Below, piece by piece: positions 54,508 to 62,860 of a stretch of 64,000 nucleotides of DNA. The stretch's first letter is position 1. Every line of letters starts with the position of its first letter. Below the pieces are notes generated by a model. That model had not been told where the DNA came from and made no database searches. It worked only from the letters and a program-made list of their open reading frames with translations. Source of the stretch: Pseudarthrobacter cellobiosi (GTDB lineage Bacteria > Actinomycetota > Actinomycetes > Actinomycetales > Micrococcaceae); the NCBI RefSeq assembly GCF_023913755.1, contig NZ_JAMXBJ010000044.1:114012-178011 (forward strand). Direction: 5' to 3'. A program made the position numbers and the translations under genes.

Positions 54508-56607
54508 CTAGGCGTGGCCGGCCGACTGCATCTGGCGGAGCTCCTTCTTAAGGTCACTGACCTCGTCCCGGATCCGCGCGGCCACCTCGAACTGGAGTTC
54601 GGCGGCAGCGCCGTGCATCTGTTCGGTCAGTTGTTCGATGAGGCCCACGAGGTCTTCGGCCGGTGCCGCGGCGAGGCCGTCCTTGCGGAGCTGTGCCGAG
54701 CCCTTTGCCGCAGACTTGCCACGTTTGGCGCCCTTGGCCAGCCGGTTGTTGTTGAGCAGCTCCTGGGTGTCGGCGTCTTCCTTGGCCAGCTGGTCGGTAA
54801 TGTCCGCAATCTTCTTCCGCAGCGGCTGCGGATCGATGCCCCGTTCCGTGTTGTAGGCAACCTGGATGGCGCGGCGCCGGTTGGTCTCGTCGATAGCCTT
54901 GGCCATGGAGTCGGTGATGCGGTCCGCGTACATGTGGACCTCGCCGGACACGTTGCGGGCAGCACGGCCGATGGTCTGGATCAGCGAAGTCGCCGAGCGC
55001 AGGAAGCCTTCCTTGTCCGCGTCCAGGATGCTCACCAGGGAGACCTCGGGCAGGTCCAGGCCTTCGCGAAGCAGGTTGATGCCCACCAGGACGTCGAAGA
55101 CACCCATCCGGAGTTCCCGGAGCAGTTCAACGCGTCGGAGGGTGTCCACGTCCGAGTGCAGGTATTCGACCTTGATGCCGTGGCCCAGCAGGTAGTCGGT
55201 GAGGTCCTCCGCCATTCGCTTGGTCAGGGTGGTGACCAGGACGCGTTCGTTCTTTGCCGTGCGGGTCTTGATCTCGCCGAGGAGGTCATCGATCTGGCCC
55301 TTGGTGGGCTTGACCACAACCTCAGGGTCGATCAGTCCGGTGGGCCGGATGATCTGCTGCACAAAACCGTCAGCCTTGCCGAGTTCGTACTTGCCGGGAG
55401 TGGCCGACAGGTAGACCGTCTGGCCCACGCGTTGGAGGAATTCGTCCCATTTCAGGGGTCGGTTGTCCATGGCCGACGGCAGGCGGAAGCCGAAGTCCAC
55501 GAGGTTCCGCTTGCGGGACATGTCGCCCTCGTACATGGCGCCGATCTGCGGCACGGTGACATGGGATTCGTCGATCACCAGCAGGAAGTCGTCCGGGAAG
55601 TAGTCGATGAGGCAGTGCGGAGCGGTCCCGCGGGCACGGCCGTCGATGTGCGACGAGTAGTTTTCGATGCCGTTACAGAAGCCCATCTGCTGCATCATTT
55701 CGAGGTCGTAGGTGGTGCGCATCCGGAGCCGCTGGGCTTCCACCAGCTTGTTCTGGCCTTCCAGGACGGCCAGGCGTTCGGCGAGTTCGTCCTCGATCCG
55801 CTTGATGGCCCGGGCCATCCGCTCGGGCCCGGCCACATAGTGCGAGGCCGGGAAGACGTACATTTCCTCTTCGTCCCGGATCAGCTCGCCAGTCAGCGGA
55901 TGGAGAGTGTGGATGTTCTCGATCTCGTCTCCGAAGAATTCGATGCGGATGGCGAGTTCCTCGTACATCGGGATGATTTCCACGGTGTCGCCGCGGACCC
56001 GGAACGTGCCGCGGTGGAAGTCCATGTCGTTGCGCGCGTACTGCATGGATACGAATTTCCGGAGCAGGTCGTCGCGGTTCATCTGCGCCCCTTTGCGGAG
56101 CGTGACCATGCCGGCAATGTACTCTTCCGGCGTGCCCAGGCCGTAGATGCAGGATACCGTGGCCACCACAATAACGTCCCGGCGGGTCAGCAGCGCATTG
56201 GTGGCGGAGTGGCGGAGCCGTTCCACTTCCTCGTTGATGGACGAGTCCTTCTCAATGAAGGTGTCCGTCTGCGCTACGTAGGCCTCAGGTTGGTAGTAGT
56301 CGTAGTAAGAAACGAAGTACTCCACCGCGTTGTTGGGCAGGAGTTCACGGAATTCGTTGGCGAGTTGGGCGGCCAGGGTCTTGTTCTGCACCATGACCAA
56401 CGTGGGCCGCTGGACCTGTTCGATGAGCCACGCCGTGGTGGCGCTCTTGCCGGTACCGGTGGCGCCCAGCAGGACAACGTCCTTTTCGCCGTTCCTGATC
56501 CGCTCCGTGAGTTCGGTGATGGCGGCAGGCTGGTCGCCGGCCGGCTGGAACTCGCTGATGACTTCAAACGGAGCGACGACTCGGTTGATCTCCTGGGCAA
56601 GGCTCAT
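54508..56607 (-). CDS. uvrB: excinuclease ABC subunit B
   Basis: The 699-residue damage-verifying helicase of nucleotide excision repair. Walker A is GATGTGKS (about 48-55), the beta-hairpin that probes DNA is in [22 protein letters not shown], helicase motifs continue with [11 protein letters not shown] and QTIGRAARN, and a C-terminal UVR motif ([18 protein letters not shown]) contacts UvrC. The ATG at 56607 has TAGATT 6 nt upstream. No SOS box is obvious, unlike at uvrA. It follows coaE on the same strand. Confidence 0.96.
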   Translation of the reverse strand: MSLAQEINRVVAPFEVISEFQPAGDQPAAITELTERIRNGEKDVVLLGATGTGKSATTAWLIEQVQRPTLVMVQNKTLAAQLANEFRELLPNNAVEYFVSYYDYYQPEAYVAQTDTFIEKDSSINEEVERLRHSATNALLTRRDVIVVATVSCIYGLGTPEEYIAGMVTLRKGAQMNRDDLLRKFVSMQYARNDMDFHRGTFRVRGDTVEIIPMYEELAIRIEFFGDEIENIHTLHPLTGELIRDEEEMYVFPASHYVAGPERMARAIKRIEDELAERLAVLEGQNKLVEAQRLRMRTTYDLEMMQQMGFCNGIENYSSHIDGRARGTAPHCLIDYFPDDFLLVIDESHVTVPQIGAMYEGDMSRKRNLVDFGFRLPSAMDNRPLKWDEFLQRVGQTVYLSATPGKYELGKADGFVQQIIRPTGLIDPEVVVKPTKGQIDDLLGEIKTRTAKNERVLVTTLTKRMAEDLTDYLLGHGIKVEYLHSDVDTLRRVELLRELRMGVFDVLVGINLLREGLDLPEVSLVSILDADKEGFLRSATSLIQTIGRAARNVSGEVHMYADRITDSMAKAIDETNRRRAIQVAYNTERGIDPQPLRKKIADITDQLAKEDADTQELLNNNRLAKGAKRGKSAAKGSAQLRKDGLAAAPAEDLVGLIEQLTEQMHGAAAELQFEVAARIRDEVSDLKKELRQMQSAGHA

Positions 56608-56619
56608 GCATCTAATCTA
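56605..56619 (-). promoter_or_regulatory. putative leaderless promoter -10 of uvrB
   Basis: On the minus strand TAGATT (56614-56619), AGATGC and ATG follow with a 6-nt spacer; TTCCAC 16 bp further up is a weak -35. Confidence 0.5.
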
Positions 56620-56687
56620 CAACCGGGGACCGACAGTGGAAGCCGGATCAGTTACCGGCGAACATCACCCGAAACGGGCGGACAGGA

Positions 56688-57902
56688 TCAGGACGCGTAC
56701 GACGGCGGCACCCAGCCCGTGCGCGCGGCCCAACCGTCCATACGCGGCCAGGCGACGTCCGTGAACCACGGCTCCTTCGCCTCCGCATAGGCGTGGGTAC
56801 CTCTACTGCCGGCAAACTGTTCGGTCAACGCGCGTTTATGGTCTTCATACAAGGCGGCGGCTTCCGGGTCGTTCCTGAGCCAGTCGCGGAAGAGCAGCGC
56901 GTAGCGCCAGCCGGACGATCCGGCCGCCCGTACGTGCACGTTGGCGGGGCGTCCGGGGTCCGCGTTGGCGTGGAAGCGTTTTTGCCACTGCGCCGGGTCC
57001 GGATCCGTCGGTTTCGGAGCGTCGAAGCCAACCCCCTGCACGGCCGGGAAGCCAGCAGCGGCCAGCAGCGGTGCGATCCGGTCCGCGGCGTTGAGATCGG
57101 ACACCGTGACCTGGAGGTCGATGACGTCCTTGGCTGCCAGGCCAGGCACGGCTGTGGAGCCGATATGGTCCACAGCCAGGATGTCGTCCGGTGCTGCGGC
57201 CGTGATTCGGGCGCCAAGCCGTGCAGCCTGGACCGCCCAATCCTGCTGCGGCACCGACAAGACTGCCATGCCTGCCCTGACCGCCCTGACGCTGCGCCGG
57301 AGGTTGCGCGCGAACGGCACCAGTCGTTCGGCCCAGAGCCGGTCCACCTGCGCCGTCACGTCCGCCAGTGATCCGGAGTTGTCCAGCACGACGTCGGCAG
57401 CGGCCAGCCGCGCCTCGCGCGAGGCCTGGGCAGCCATGCGTGACCGGGCATCCTCGGCCGTCATGCCGCGGTGTTCGAGCATCCGGGCGATCCTGACGTC
57501 ATCGGGCGCGTCCACCACAAGGACAAGATGGAAGCCGCTCCCCTGGCCCGTCTCCACGAGCAGTGGAATGTCCTGGACCACAATGGCGCCGCCCGGGGCT
57601 GTGGCGATGATCCTGTCCGCGGCGGCCCGGACCAGCGGGTGCACAATGCCGTTCAGCACGGCCAGCTGCGAGGGATTGCCGAACACCACGGAACCCAGCC
57701 TGGCCCGATCCAGCCGGCCGCCGCCGTCGAGCATGTCCGCTCCAAAGGCTTCAACCACGCTGGCCAGCCCCGGCGTTCCCGGTTCAACGACGTCCCGAGC
57801 CAGCGCATCCGCGTCCACCAGCACCGCGCCGAGCTCCGCCAGGCGTGCGGCGACCACTGACTTCCCTGAGGCGATGCCGCCCGTCAAACCGATCTTCAGC
57901 AT
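56688..57902 (-). CDS. coaE: dephospho-CoA kinase fused to a GrpB domain
   Basis: A 404-residue fusion. Residues 1-200 are dephospho-CoA kinase, catalysing the last step of coenzyme A synthesis: P-loop GLTGGIASGKS (5-15), then LVDADALARDVVEPGTPG. Residues about 215-400 form a GrpB (UPF0157) domain with the nucleotidyltransferase-like DHIGSTAVPGLAAKDVIDLQV. This fusion also exists in mycobacteria, where the second domain is reported to help folding of the kinase. The ATG has TAGGGT 6 nt upstream (57909-57914), a possible leaderless promoter. uvrB follows after 80 bp. Confidence 0.92.
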   Translation of the reverse strand: MLKIGLTGGIASGKSVVAARLAELGAVLVDADALARDVVEPGTPGLASVVEAFGADMLDGGGRLDRARLGSVVFGNPSQLAVLNGIVHPLVRAAADRIIATAPGGAIVVQDIPLLVETGQGSGFHLVLVVDAPDDVRIARMLEHRGMTAEDARSRMAAQASREARLAAADVVLDNSGSLADVTAQVDRLWAERLVPFARNLRRSVRAVRAGMAVLSVPQQDWAVQAARLGARITAAAPDDILAVDHIGSTAVPGLAAKDVIDLQVTVSDLNAADRIAPLLAAAGFPAVQGVGFDAPKPTDPDPAQWQKRFHANADPGRPANVHVRAAGSSGWRYALLFRDWLRNDPEAAALYEDHKRALTEQFAGSRGTHAYAEAKEPWFTDVAWPRMDGWAARTGWVPPSYAS

Positions 57903-57915
57903 CCCACCACCCTAA

Positions 57916-57975
57916 TCCCCACCGCCTCCCTGACTTCGCTGCGCTCAGCCAGGGAACCCTGGCGGCGTGGGCCCA
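57916..57975 (-). repeat. dispersed intergenic repeat, copy B
   Basis: A 60-bp element, the reverse-complement partner of copy A at 8403-8461. It fills the space between the divergent coaE and yigZ promoters. Its hairpin arms CCCTGGCT and AGTCAGGG differ from copy A at three base pairs, yet pairing is kept in each case. Confidence 0.7.
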
Positions 57976-57984
57976 TGCTCGCAC

Positions 57985-57999
57985 TAGACTTGGGCGGTG
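57985..57999 (+). promoter_or_regulatory. putative leaderless promoter -10 of yigZ
   Basis: TAGACT (57985-57990), TGGGCG and the GTG start at 57997 follow one another with a 6-nt spacer. Confidence 0.5.
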
Positions 58000-58686
58000 C
58001 AAGAGCAAGACAGCAGGGCCACCGCCTACACCACGCTCGCGTTGGGGCCGGAGTTCCGGCACGAGATCGAGATCAAACGCTCCAGGTTCATCACGGTGCT
58101 GCGCCGCGCGGACAATGAGGACACCGCGCGGGATCTGGTGGCCGCCCTGCGCCGCGAGTTCCACGATGCCCGCCACCACTGCTCGGCGTTCGTCCTTGGG
58201 CCGGACCGGGACATCCACCGCTCCAATGACGACGGCGAGCCCTCCGGCACGGCCGGCATCCCCATGCTGGAAGCCATCATCAAGAGGGAAACAGCGCCGG
58301 GCCTGACGGACCTCAGCGACCTCAGTACCGTCGTCGTCCGCTACTTCGGCGGTATCCTGCTGGGTGCCGGCGGTCTGGTGCGTGCGTATTCCGAGTCGGT
58401 TTCCGCGGCCCTGGAACGGGCCCCGCTGGTCCGCCGGAGCCGGCTGCGGATCTGCTCAGCATCGGTGCCGCACGCCGCTGCGGGACGGCTGGAGAACGAT
58501 CTTCGGGCGGCCGGTTTTGTGATGGCTGAAACCAGCTACGTCGCGCAGGACACGATCCTGCGCCTGGCCGTGCCCGACGATGCTGAAGAAATCACTGCCG
58601 CCACCGAACGCGTGTTATCGCTCACCGCCGGGAGAACCGTGCTCACGCCGGCCGGAACGGAGTGGCTCGATGTCCCGCTGCCCTGA
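57997..58686 (+). CDS. YigZ/IMPACT-family protein
   Basis: A 229-residue protein with the N-terminal IMPACT domain: EIEIKRSRFITVL (about 20-32), ARHHCSAFVLGPDR, SNDDGEPSGTAGIPML and VVVRYFGGILLGAGGLVRAY are the family signatures. A C-terminal ferredoxin-like domain (DUF1949 type, about 140-220) follows. The family is widespread, possibly involved in translation or stress response, but has no firm biochemical role in bacteria. The start is GTG. It overlaps the following GNAT gene by 17 bp. Confidence 0.88.
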   Translation: MQEQDSRATAYTTLALGPEFRHEIEIKRSRFITVLRRADNEDTARDLVAALRREFHDARHHCSAFVLGPDRDIHRSNDDGEPSGTAGIPMLEAIIKRETAPGLTDLSDLSTVVVRYFGGILLGAGGLVRAYSESVSAALERAPLVRRSRLRICSASVPHAAAGRLENDLRAAGFVMAETSYVAQDTILRLAVPDDAEEITAATERVLSLTAGRTVLTPAGTEWLDVPLP

Positions 58687-59194
58687 AGTCCGTCTGGCAG
58701 ACGTCGACGACCCTATGCTGGAGCGGCTGCTGGAGCTGGCGCAGCTGGATGCGTCCGCGGATGCCGTCACACCGCCGCTGGGCAACGGGACGGGCTGGAA
58801 TGCGGAACGCGTCGACTGGTTCCGCGCCTACCACCGGTCTGCAGCCGCGGGACTGGAGGGACCGGCCGCGGAAAAGAGCTGGGCAGTGCTCTGCGACGGC
58901 AGCCCGGCCGGCGCGATCAGGCTCAAGCTGACGGACGAGGAAACGGCGCAACACGAAACAGCTGAGACGGGCATCTGGCTGGGCCGGCGCTACCGCGGCC
59001 ACGGTGTCGGCGGCGCCGCGTTGCGGCTGGTGCTGGCGGAAGCCCGCCGCGCCGGACTGCACCAGGTCGTGGCCAACACCACGGCAGCCAACATCGGCGC
59101 GCAGCGGCTCCTCACCGCCGTAGGCGCGGTCCTGACGCACGACGACGGCGGCGTGGTGAGTGCCGTCGTCGTACTCTCAACTAACTCGCAGTAG
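58670..59194 (+). CDS. GNAT-family N-acetyltransferase
   Basis: A 174-residue acetyltransferase. Motif A is TGIWLGRRYRGHGVGGAAL (about 102-120), followed by ANTTAANIGAQRLLTAVGAV, where acceptor-binding residues lie. The N-terminal half is more variable. The substrate is unknown; this arrangement resembles RimJ/RimL-type transferases. The ATG at 58670 has GGAG upstream and lies inside the end of yigZ, so the genes are probably co-translated. Confidence 0.8.
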   Translation: MSRCPEVRLADVDDPMLERLLELAQLDASADAVTPPLGNGTGWNAERVDWFRAYHRSAAAGLEGPAAEKSWAVLCDGSPAGAIRLKLTDEETAQHETAETGIWLGRRYRGHGVGGAALRLVLAEARRAGLHQVVANTTAANIGAQRLLTAVGAVLTHDDGGVVSAVVVLSTNSQ

Positions 59195-59265
59195 ACGCAC
59201 CGAAACCCTCGTTTGGGAGCATTAAGTGCTGGTCAGATGGCCGGCCAACCACGGATGGCGCATTA

Positions 59266-59305
59266 AGCACAGCGGGCCCCCGCATTTGCAGGGGCCCGCT
59301 GTGCT
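59266..59305. terminator. bidirectional hairpin between GNAT and rpsA
   Basis: AGCACAGCGGGCCCC (59266-59280) pairs perfectly with 59291-59305 across a 10-nt loop. It lies between convergent genes and probably serves rpsA on the minus strand, 29 bp past its stop. Confidence 0.75.
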
Positions 59306-59333
59306 GGCCCGGGAAGCCCCGGGCCGGTGGCAA

Positions 59334-60812
59334 TTAGTTGCCGGTCAGCTTCTCGCGCAAAGCTGCAAGAGCCTCGTCCGAAGCAAGGGTACCGGCCCCG
59401 GCGTTGGACTCGGCAGCAGGCTCGGAGGAGTAGCTGGTGGTGCCGGAATCGCTGTCACCGGACGTTGCAGCTGCAGCGTCGTCGGCAGCGTGCTGGGCAA
59501 CCTGCTTCTTGTGTGCTTCCCAGCGGGTCTGGGCGTCAGCGTACTGCTGCTCCCAGACGGCGCGCTGGTTCTCGTAGCCTTCAAGCCACTCGTTGGACTC
59601 CGGGTCGAAGCCCTCCGGGTACTTGTAGTTGCCCTCTTCGTCGTACTCAGCGGACATGCCGTAGAGAGCCGGATCGAATTCGGTGGACTCGGCGTCAACG
59701 CCCTCGTTAGCCTGCTTGAGGGAGAGGGAGATACGGCGGCGCTCGAGGTCGATGTCGATGACCTTGACGAACAGCTCGTCACCAACGGAGACAACCTGCT
59801 CAGCCAGCTCCACGTGGCGGACTGCCAGTTCGGAGATGTGCACGAGGCCTTCGATGCCGTCTTCGACACGTACGAACGCACCGAACGGAACGAGCTTGGT
59901 GACCTTACCCGGAACAACCTGCCCGAGGGCGTGGGTGCGGGCGAAGGTCTGCCACGGATCTTCCTGCGTAGCCTTGAGCGACAGGGAAACACGCTCGCGG
60001 TCCAGGTCGACTTCGAGAACCTCGACGGTGACTTCCTGGCCAACTTCGACAACCTCGGACGGGTGGTCGATGTGCTTCCAGGACAGCTCGGAAACGTGAA
60101 CGAGGCCGTCTACGCCGCCCAGGTCCACGAAGGCACCGAAGTTGACGATGGAGGAAACAACGCCGGGACGGACCTGGCCCTTTTCCAGCTTGTTGAGGAA
60201 CGTGGAGCGGACCTCGGACTGGGTCTGCTCGAGCCATGCACGGCGGGACAGCACAACGTTGTTGCGGTTCTTGTCCAGCTCGATGATTTTGGCTTCGATC
60301 TTCTGACCGATGTACGGAGCGAGGTCGCGCACACGGCGCATCTCGACGAGGGATGCGGGCAGGAAGCCGCGCAGACCGATGTCGAGGATAAGACCACCCT
60401 TGACAACCTCGATGACGGTACCGGTGACAACACCGTCTTCTTCCTTGACCTTCTCGATGTCGCCCCAGGCGCGCTCGTACTGAGCCCGCTTCTTGGAGAG
60501 GATCAGGCGGCCTTCTTTGTCTTCCTTGGTGAGCACCAGGGCTTCGACGAGATCGCCAACGGAGACAACGTCTCCGGGATCAACATCGTGCTTGATGGAC
60601 AGCTCGCGGGAGGGGATGACACCTTCGGTCTTGTAACCGATGTCGAGCAGAACTTCATCGCGGTCGACCTTGACGACGGTACCTTCGACGAGGTCTCCGT
60701 CGTTGAAGTACTTGATGGTGGCGTCGACTGCTGCGAGGAAGTCCTCAGCGGTACCGATGTCGTTAATGGCGACTACGGGGGTACCGGGCTTCTCGGTGGA
60801 GGTGATGGTCAT
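59334..60812 (-). CDS. rpsA: 30S ribosomal protein S1
   Basis: A 492-residue RNA-binding protein with four S1 repeats between about residues 35 and 365; each has the G-x-V-x-x-I/V...FGAFVDLG pattern, for example VVSSIVNFGAFVDLGGVDGLVHVSEL. The C-terminal 110 residues are acidic and Ala/Ser-rich, as in other actinobacterial S1 proteins, which have fewer repeats than E. coli. It recruits mRNA to the small subunit, though leaderless messages depend on it less. The ATG is at 60812. The 235 bp upstream carry the promoter region; I see no clear hexamer pair. Confidence 0.95.
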   Translation of the reverse strand: MTITSTEKPGTPVVAINDIGTAEDFLAAVDATIKYFNDGDLVEGTVVKVDRDEVLLDIGYKTEGVIPSRELSIKHDVDPGDVVSVGDLVEALVLTKEDKEGRLILSKKRAQYERAWGDIEKVKEEDGVVTGTVIEVVKGGLILDIGLRGFLPASLVEMRRVRDLAPYIGQKIEAKIIELDKNRNNVVLSRRAWLEQTQSEVRSTFLNKLEKGQVRPGVVSSIVNFGAFVDLGGVDGLVHVSELSWKHIDHPSEVVEVGQEVTVEVLEVDLDRERVSLSLKATQEDPWQTFARTHALGQVVPGKVTKLVPFGAFVRVEDGIEGLVHISELAVRHVELAEQVVSVGDELFVKVIDIDLERRRISLSLKQANEGVDAESTEFDPALYGMSAEYDEEGNYKYPEGFDPESNEWLEGYENQRAVWEQQYADAQTRWEAHKKQVAQHAADDAAAATSGDSDSGTTSYSSEPAAESNAGAGTLASDEALAALREKLTGN

Positions 60813-61047
60813 GTAGTAGGGGCTCCGTTGTGGATAGTTAGTCGGTCAGGCAAACCGCCGCGCCCGCGTTATGGAACGCAGGCGCAGGTGTTCGGGCGAT
60901 CGCAGGGATCTTCCGGGTCATCCTGATTTGTGGATTTTAGAAACGTGCACGTAGTACGCGCCCACTTATTCTAGTCGCAGCGGCCAACAGGGGTCAAAGC
61001 GCATGGCAACGACCGGCCCTGGCCGAGCGCGCCTGCAATGCCGGGGC

Positions 61048-62346
61048 TCAGAAGTGCGTGAGGCAGTGCGTGGCGCGTTCCACCGCGAACATCCCGCGTG
61101 CCCGGAGCGCCGCACCCTGGGTGTGTTCACGGATCCGGCCCGCCGCCCTCAGCGTCACCGGGCTGACGGCGCCGAGGTAGATGGATGACAGCGCGGAGAC
61201 ATCCAGCGTCAGGTTAGGAACCTGCGCAGCTTCCAGACGCACGACGGCGGCCTCGCCGCCGCTGACTTCCACGGCAAACGTTCCAGCCGTGAGGCCAAGC
61301 GGGTCCTGCACCTCGAGCACCAGCCTGCCGTCAACCGGGTAGTGCCGGGCTTCCAGCGCCTGGCCCACGTCCAGGATGCGGAGCCAGAGCATGTCCCGGC
61401 TGTCTGAGGAGTCGATGCAGCGGGGATCGGCCAGTGCCCAGGTGAGCGGGTCATCCAGCGGCGCTTCCTCCCACGTGATGCGTTCAACCAGGTCGATGGC
61501 GGCCAGGAACTGCCAGAGCTCCAGGTAGGCCTCGTGAGTAGCCGCCACGAGGTCCACCACGTGCATGGTGTAGGGCTCGGTGTCCCAGCCGAGGAATTTG
61601 TAGGAGACGTAGCCGTCCACGGTGCCGTCGGGGCTGTAGTGCAGGGCCACCTTGACGGCAGGGTCTTCTTTGCCCTCGCGGCCCAAGGACCCAGAGGCCA
61701 GTTGGCGGTACCAGTCCTGGCGGCCGATCGATCCCGGCGTCAGGCGGTGCACGCGGTCGAAGACTTCCGGCGCCAGGTCCAGCAGCACACGGGGGTCCGC
61801 GATGTCCACGGTACCGACGGCATGGTGGTTGAGCCGGAACCGGGCGGTGGTGTCCACTTTCACGGTCCGTTCGAAGCTGGCCACACCGTAGCCAAAGCGC
61901 CCATAGATGGAGCCTTCTGACGCAGTCAGGGCTGCCATTGCCAGGCCATCGTCCTTCGCCATGGCCAGGTCCTCGGACATCATCCGGCGCAGCAGGCCGC
62001 GCCGCCGATGTGAGGTCCGGACCGTCACGGCTGTGACCAGTTGCGTCTCCAGCAGCCGGCCGAAGCCGATGTTGAGTGTTTTGCGCAGGGTGCCGAAGGT
62101 TGCCACCGGTACCTCTGCGGGGAGCGACCCAGGCGCGACTTCCCGCGTCTGGTAGGCGCCGGTGAAGATCCGCCGGTCAGCTGCGTAGGTCTCCAAGGAC
62201 TTGGCAACATGCTCCGGTGTCCGCGTGGATTCGTGGAAGCCAAAGGCCACCGCCTTCACCCATGATTCGGCGTCGGGATAACCCGCCTCGCCCTTGGATG
62301 CCGCTGGGAAGCGCCGGATTTCATAGTCATCACTCAGTTCAGCCAC
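61048..62346 (-). CDS. Eis-type GNAT acetyltransferase with C-terminal SCP2-like domain
   Basis: A 432-residue protein of the Eis type: an N-terminal GNAT domain with [19 protein letters not shown] (about 108-126) for acetyl-CoA, a central second GNAT-like domain, and a C-terminal sterol-carrier-like domain (about 310-420, LVLEVQDPLGLTAGTFAVEV). It ends in Phe, whose carboxylate acts as general base in mycobacterial Eis. Eis enzymes acetylate aminoglycosides or protein lysines; the substrate here is unknown. A GTG at 62346 is used, with TAGGCT 7 nt upstream. It is the only gene in its unit. Confidence 0.85.
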   Translation of the reverse strand: MAELSDDYEIRRFPAASKGEAGYPDAESWVKAVAFGFHESTRTPEHVAKSLETYAADRRIFTGAYQTREVAPGSLPAEVPVATFGTLRKTLNIGFGRLLETQLVTAVTVRTSHRRRGLLRRMMSEDLAMAKDDGLAMAALTASEGSIYGRFGYGVASFERTVKVDTTARFRLNHHAVGTVDIADPRVLLDLAPEVFDRVHRLTPGSIGRQDWYRQLASGSLGREGKEDPAVKVALHYSPDGTVDGYVSYKFLGWDTEPYTMHVVDLVAATHEAYLELWQFLAAIDLVERITWEEAPLDDPLTWALADPRCIDSSDSRDMLWLRILDVGQALEARHYPVDGRLVLEVQDPLGLTAGTFAVEVSGGEAAVVRLEAAQVPNLTLDVSALSSIYLGAVSPVTLRAAGRIREHTQGAALRARGMFAVERATHCLTHF

Positions 62347-62359
62347 ACCGGCGAGCCTA
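62344..62359 (-). promoter_or_regulatory. putative leaderless promoter -10 of the Eis-like gene
   Basis: On the minus strand TAGGCT (62354-62359) is followed by 7 nt and the GTG start. Confidence 0.4.
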
Positions 62360-62415
62360 ACCAATGAATCCGGGGCCTGGCCAGCAGCAACACGCCCGCG
62401 TCGGCGGGAAATGAC

Positions 62416-62832
62416 TCAGAGCCGCCGCACGGGTTGGCGGAGGATGGTTTTGAGCTTTTCCGGTGCCACCCAGCGGGCGTCGCTGAGGTAGATCTCGTGG
62501 TGCAGGCCGGCAAATCCGAGGCCGTTGGCCGGCATGTATTCATTGTGCAGGCGGCGCAGCGTGGGGGCCTCGTCGTCAGGATCGGATGCTGTCCACAGGC
62601 CCTCCAGCGGCCCGACGACGTAGTCCCGGCCCGCGTGCTTGCTGGCGAACTTGACGGCGTAGGACACCGAATACAGAGCCTCGAGGGCGGCGGTGTAGGC
62701 GGGGGCCGTCCCTGGATTACCTTGCCCGTCCAGCATCAGGTAGTTCAGTGGAGGGACTGAGACCACCTCGAAGTCCCGGGCCCGGGGCGCGTACAGATCC
62801 TTGAACTGTTTCTTGACCTCGTACTTGTCCAT
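62416..62832 (-). CDS. GyrI-like domain protein, apparently missing its middle
   Basis: A 138-residue protein. MDKYEVKKQFKDLYAP (1-16), the YLMLDGQGNPGTAP block and VVGPLEGLW (72-80) match GyrI-like small-molecule-binding proteins, as does the C-terminal EYMPANGL, HHEIYLSD and KTILRQPV. As I recall the family, these proteins are about 200-210 residues long, with about 65-70 residues between the LEGLW and DDEAPTL motifs. Here TASDP joins them directly (around residue 84). The reading frame is intact. Whether a shortened protein functions is unknown; length comparison is from memory. Confidence 0.65.
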   Translation of the reverse strand: MDKYEVKKQFKDLYAPRARDFEVVSVPPLNYLMLDGQGNPGTAPAYTAALEALYSVSYAVKFASKHAGRDYVVGPLEGLWTASDPDDEAPTLRRLHNEYMPANGLGFAGLHHEIYLSDARWVAPEKLKTILRQPVRRL

Positions 62833-62860
62833 CGCGCCCCGCCCCTCCGTTCCCAGCAGC

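Noticed and set aside
56608..56687. SOS box at uvrB
   Set aside because: A CGAA...CGAA arrangement occurs but is direct rather than inverted, so it is not a LexA palindrome.
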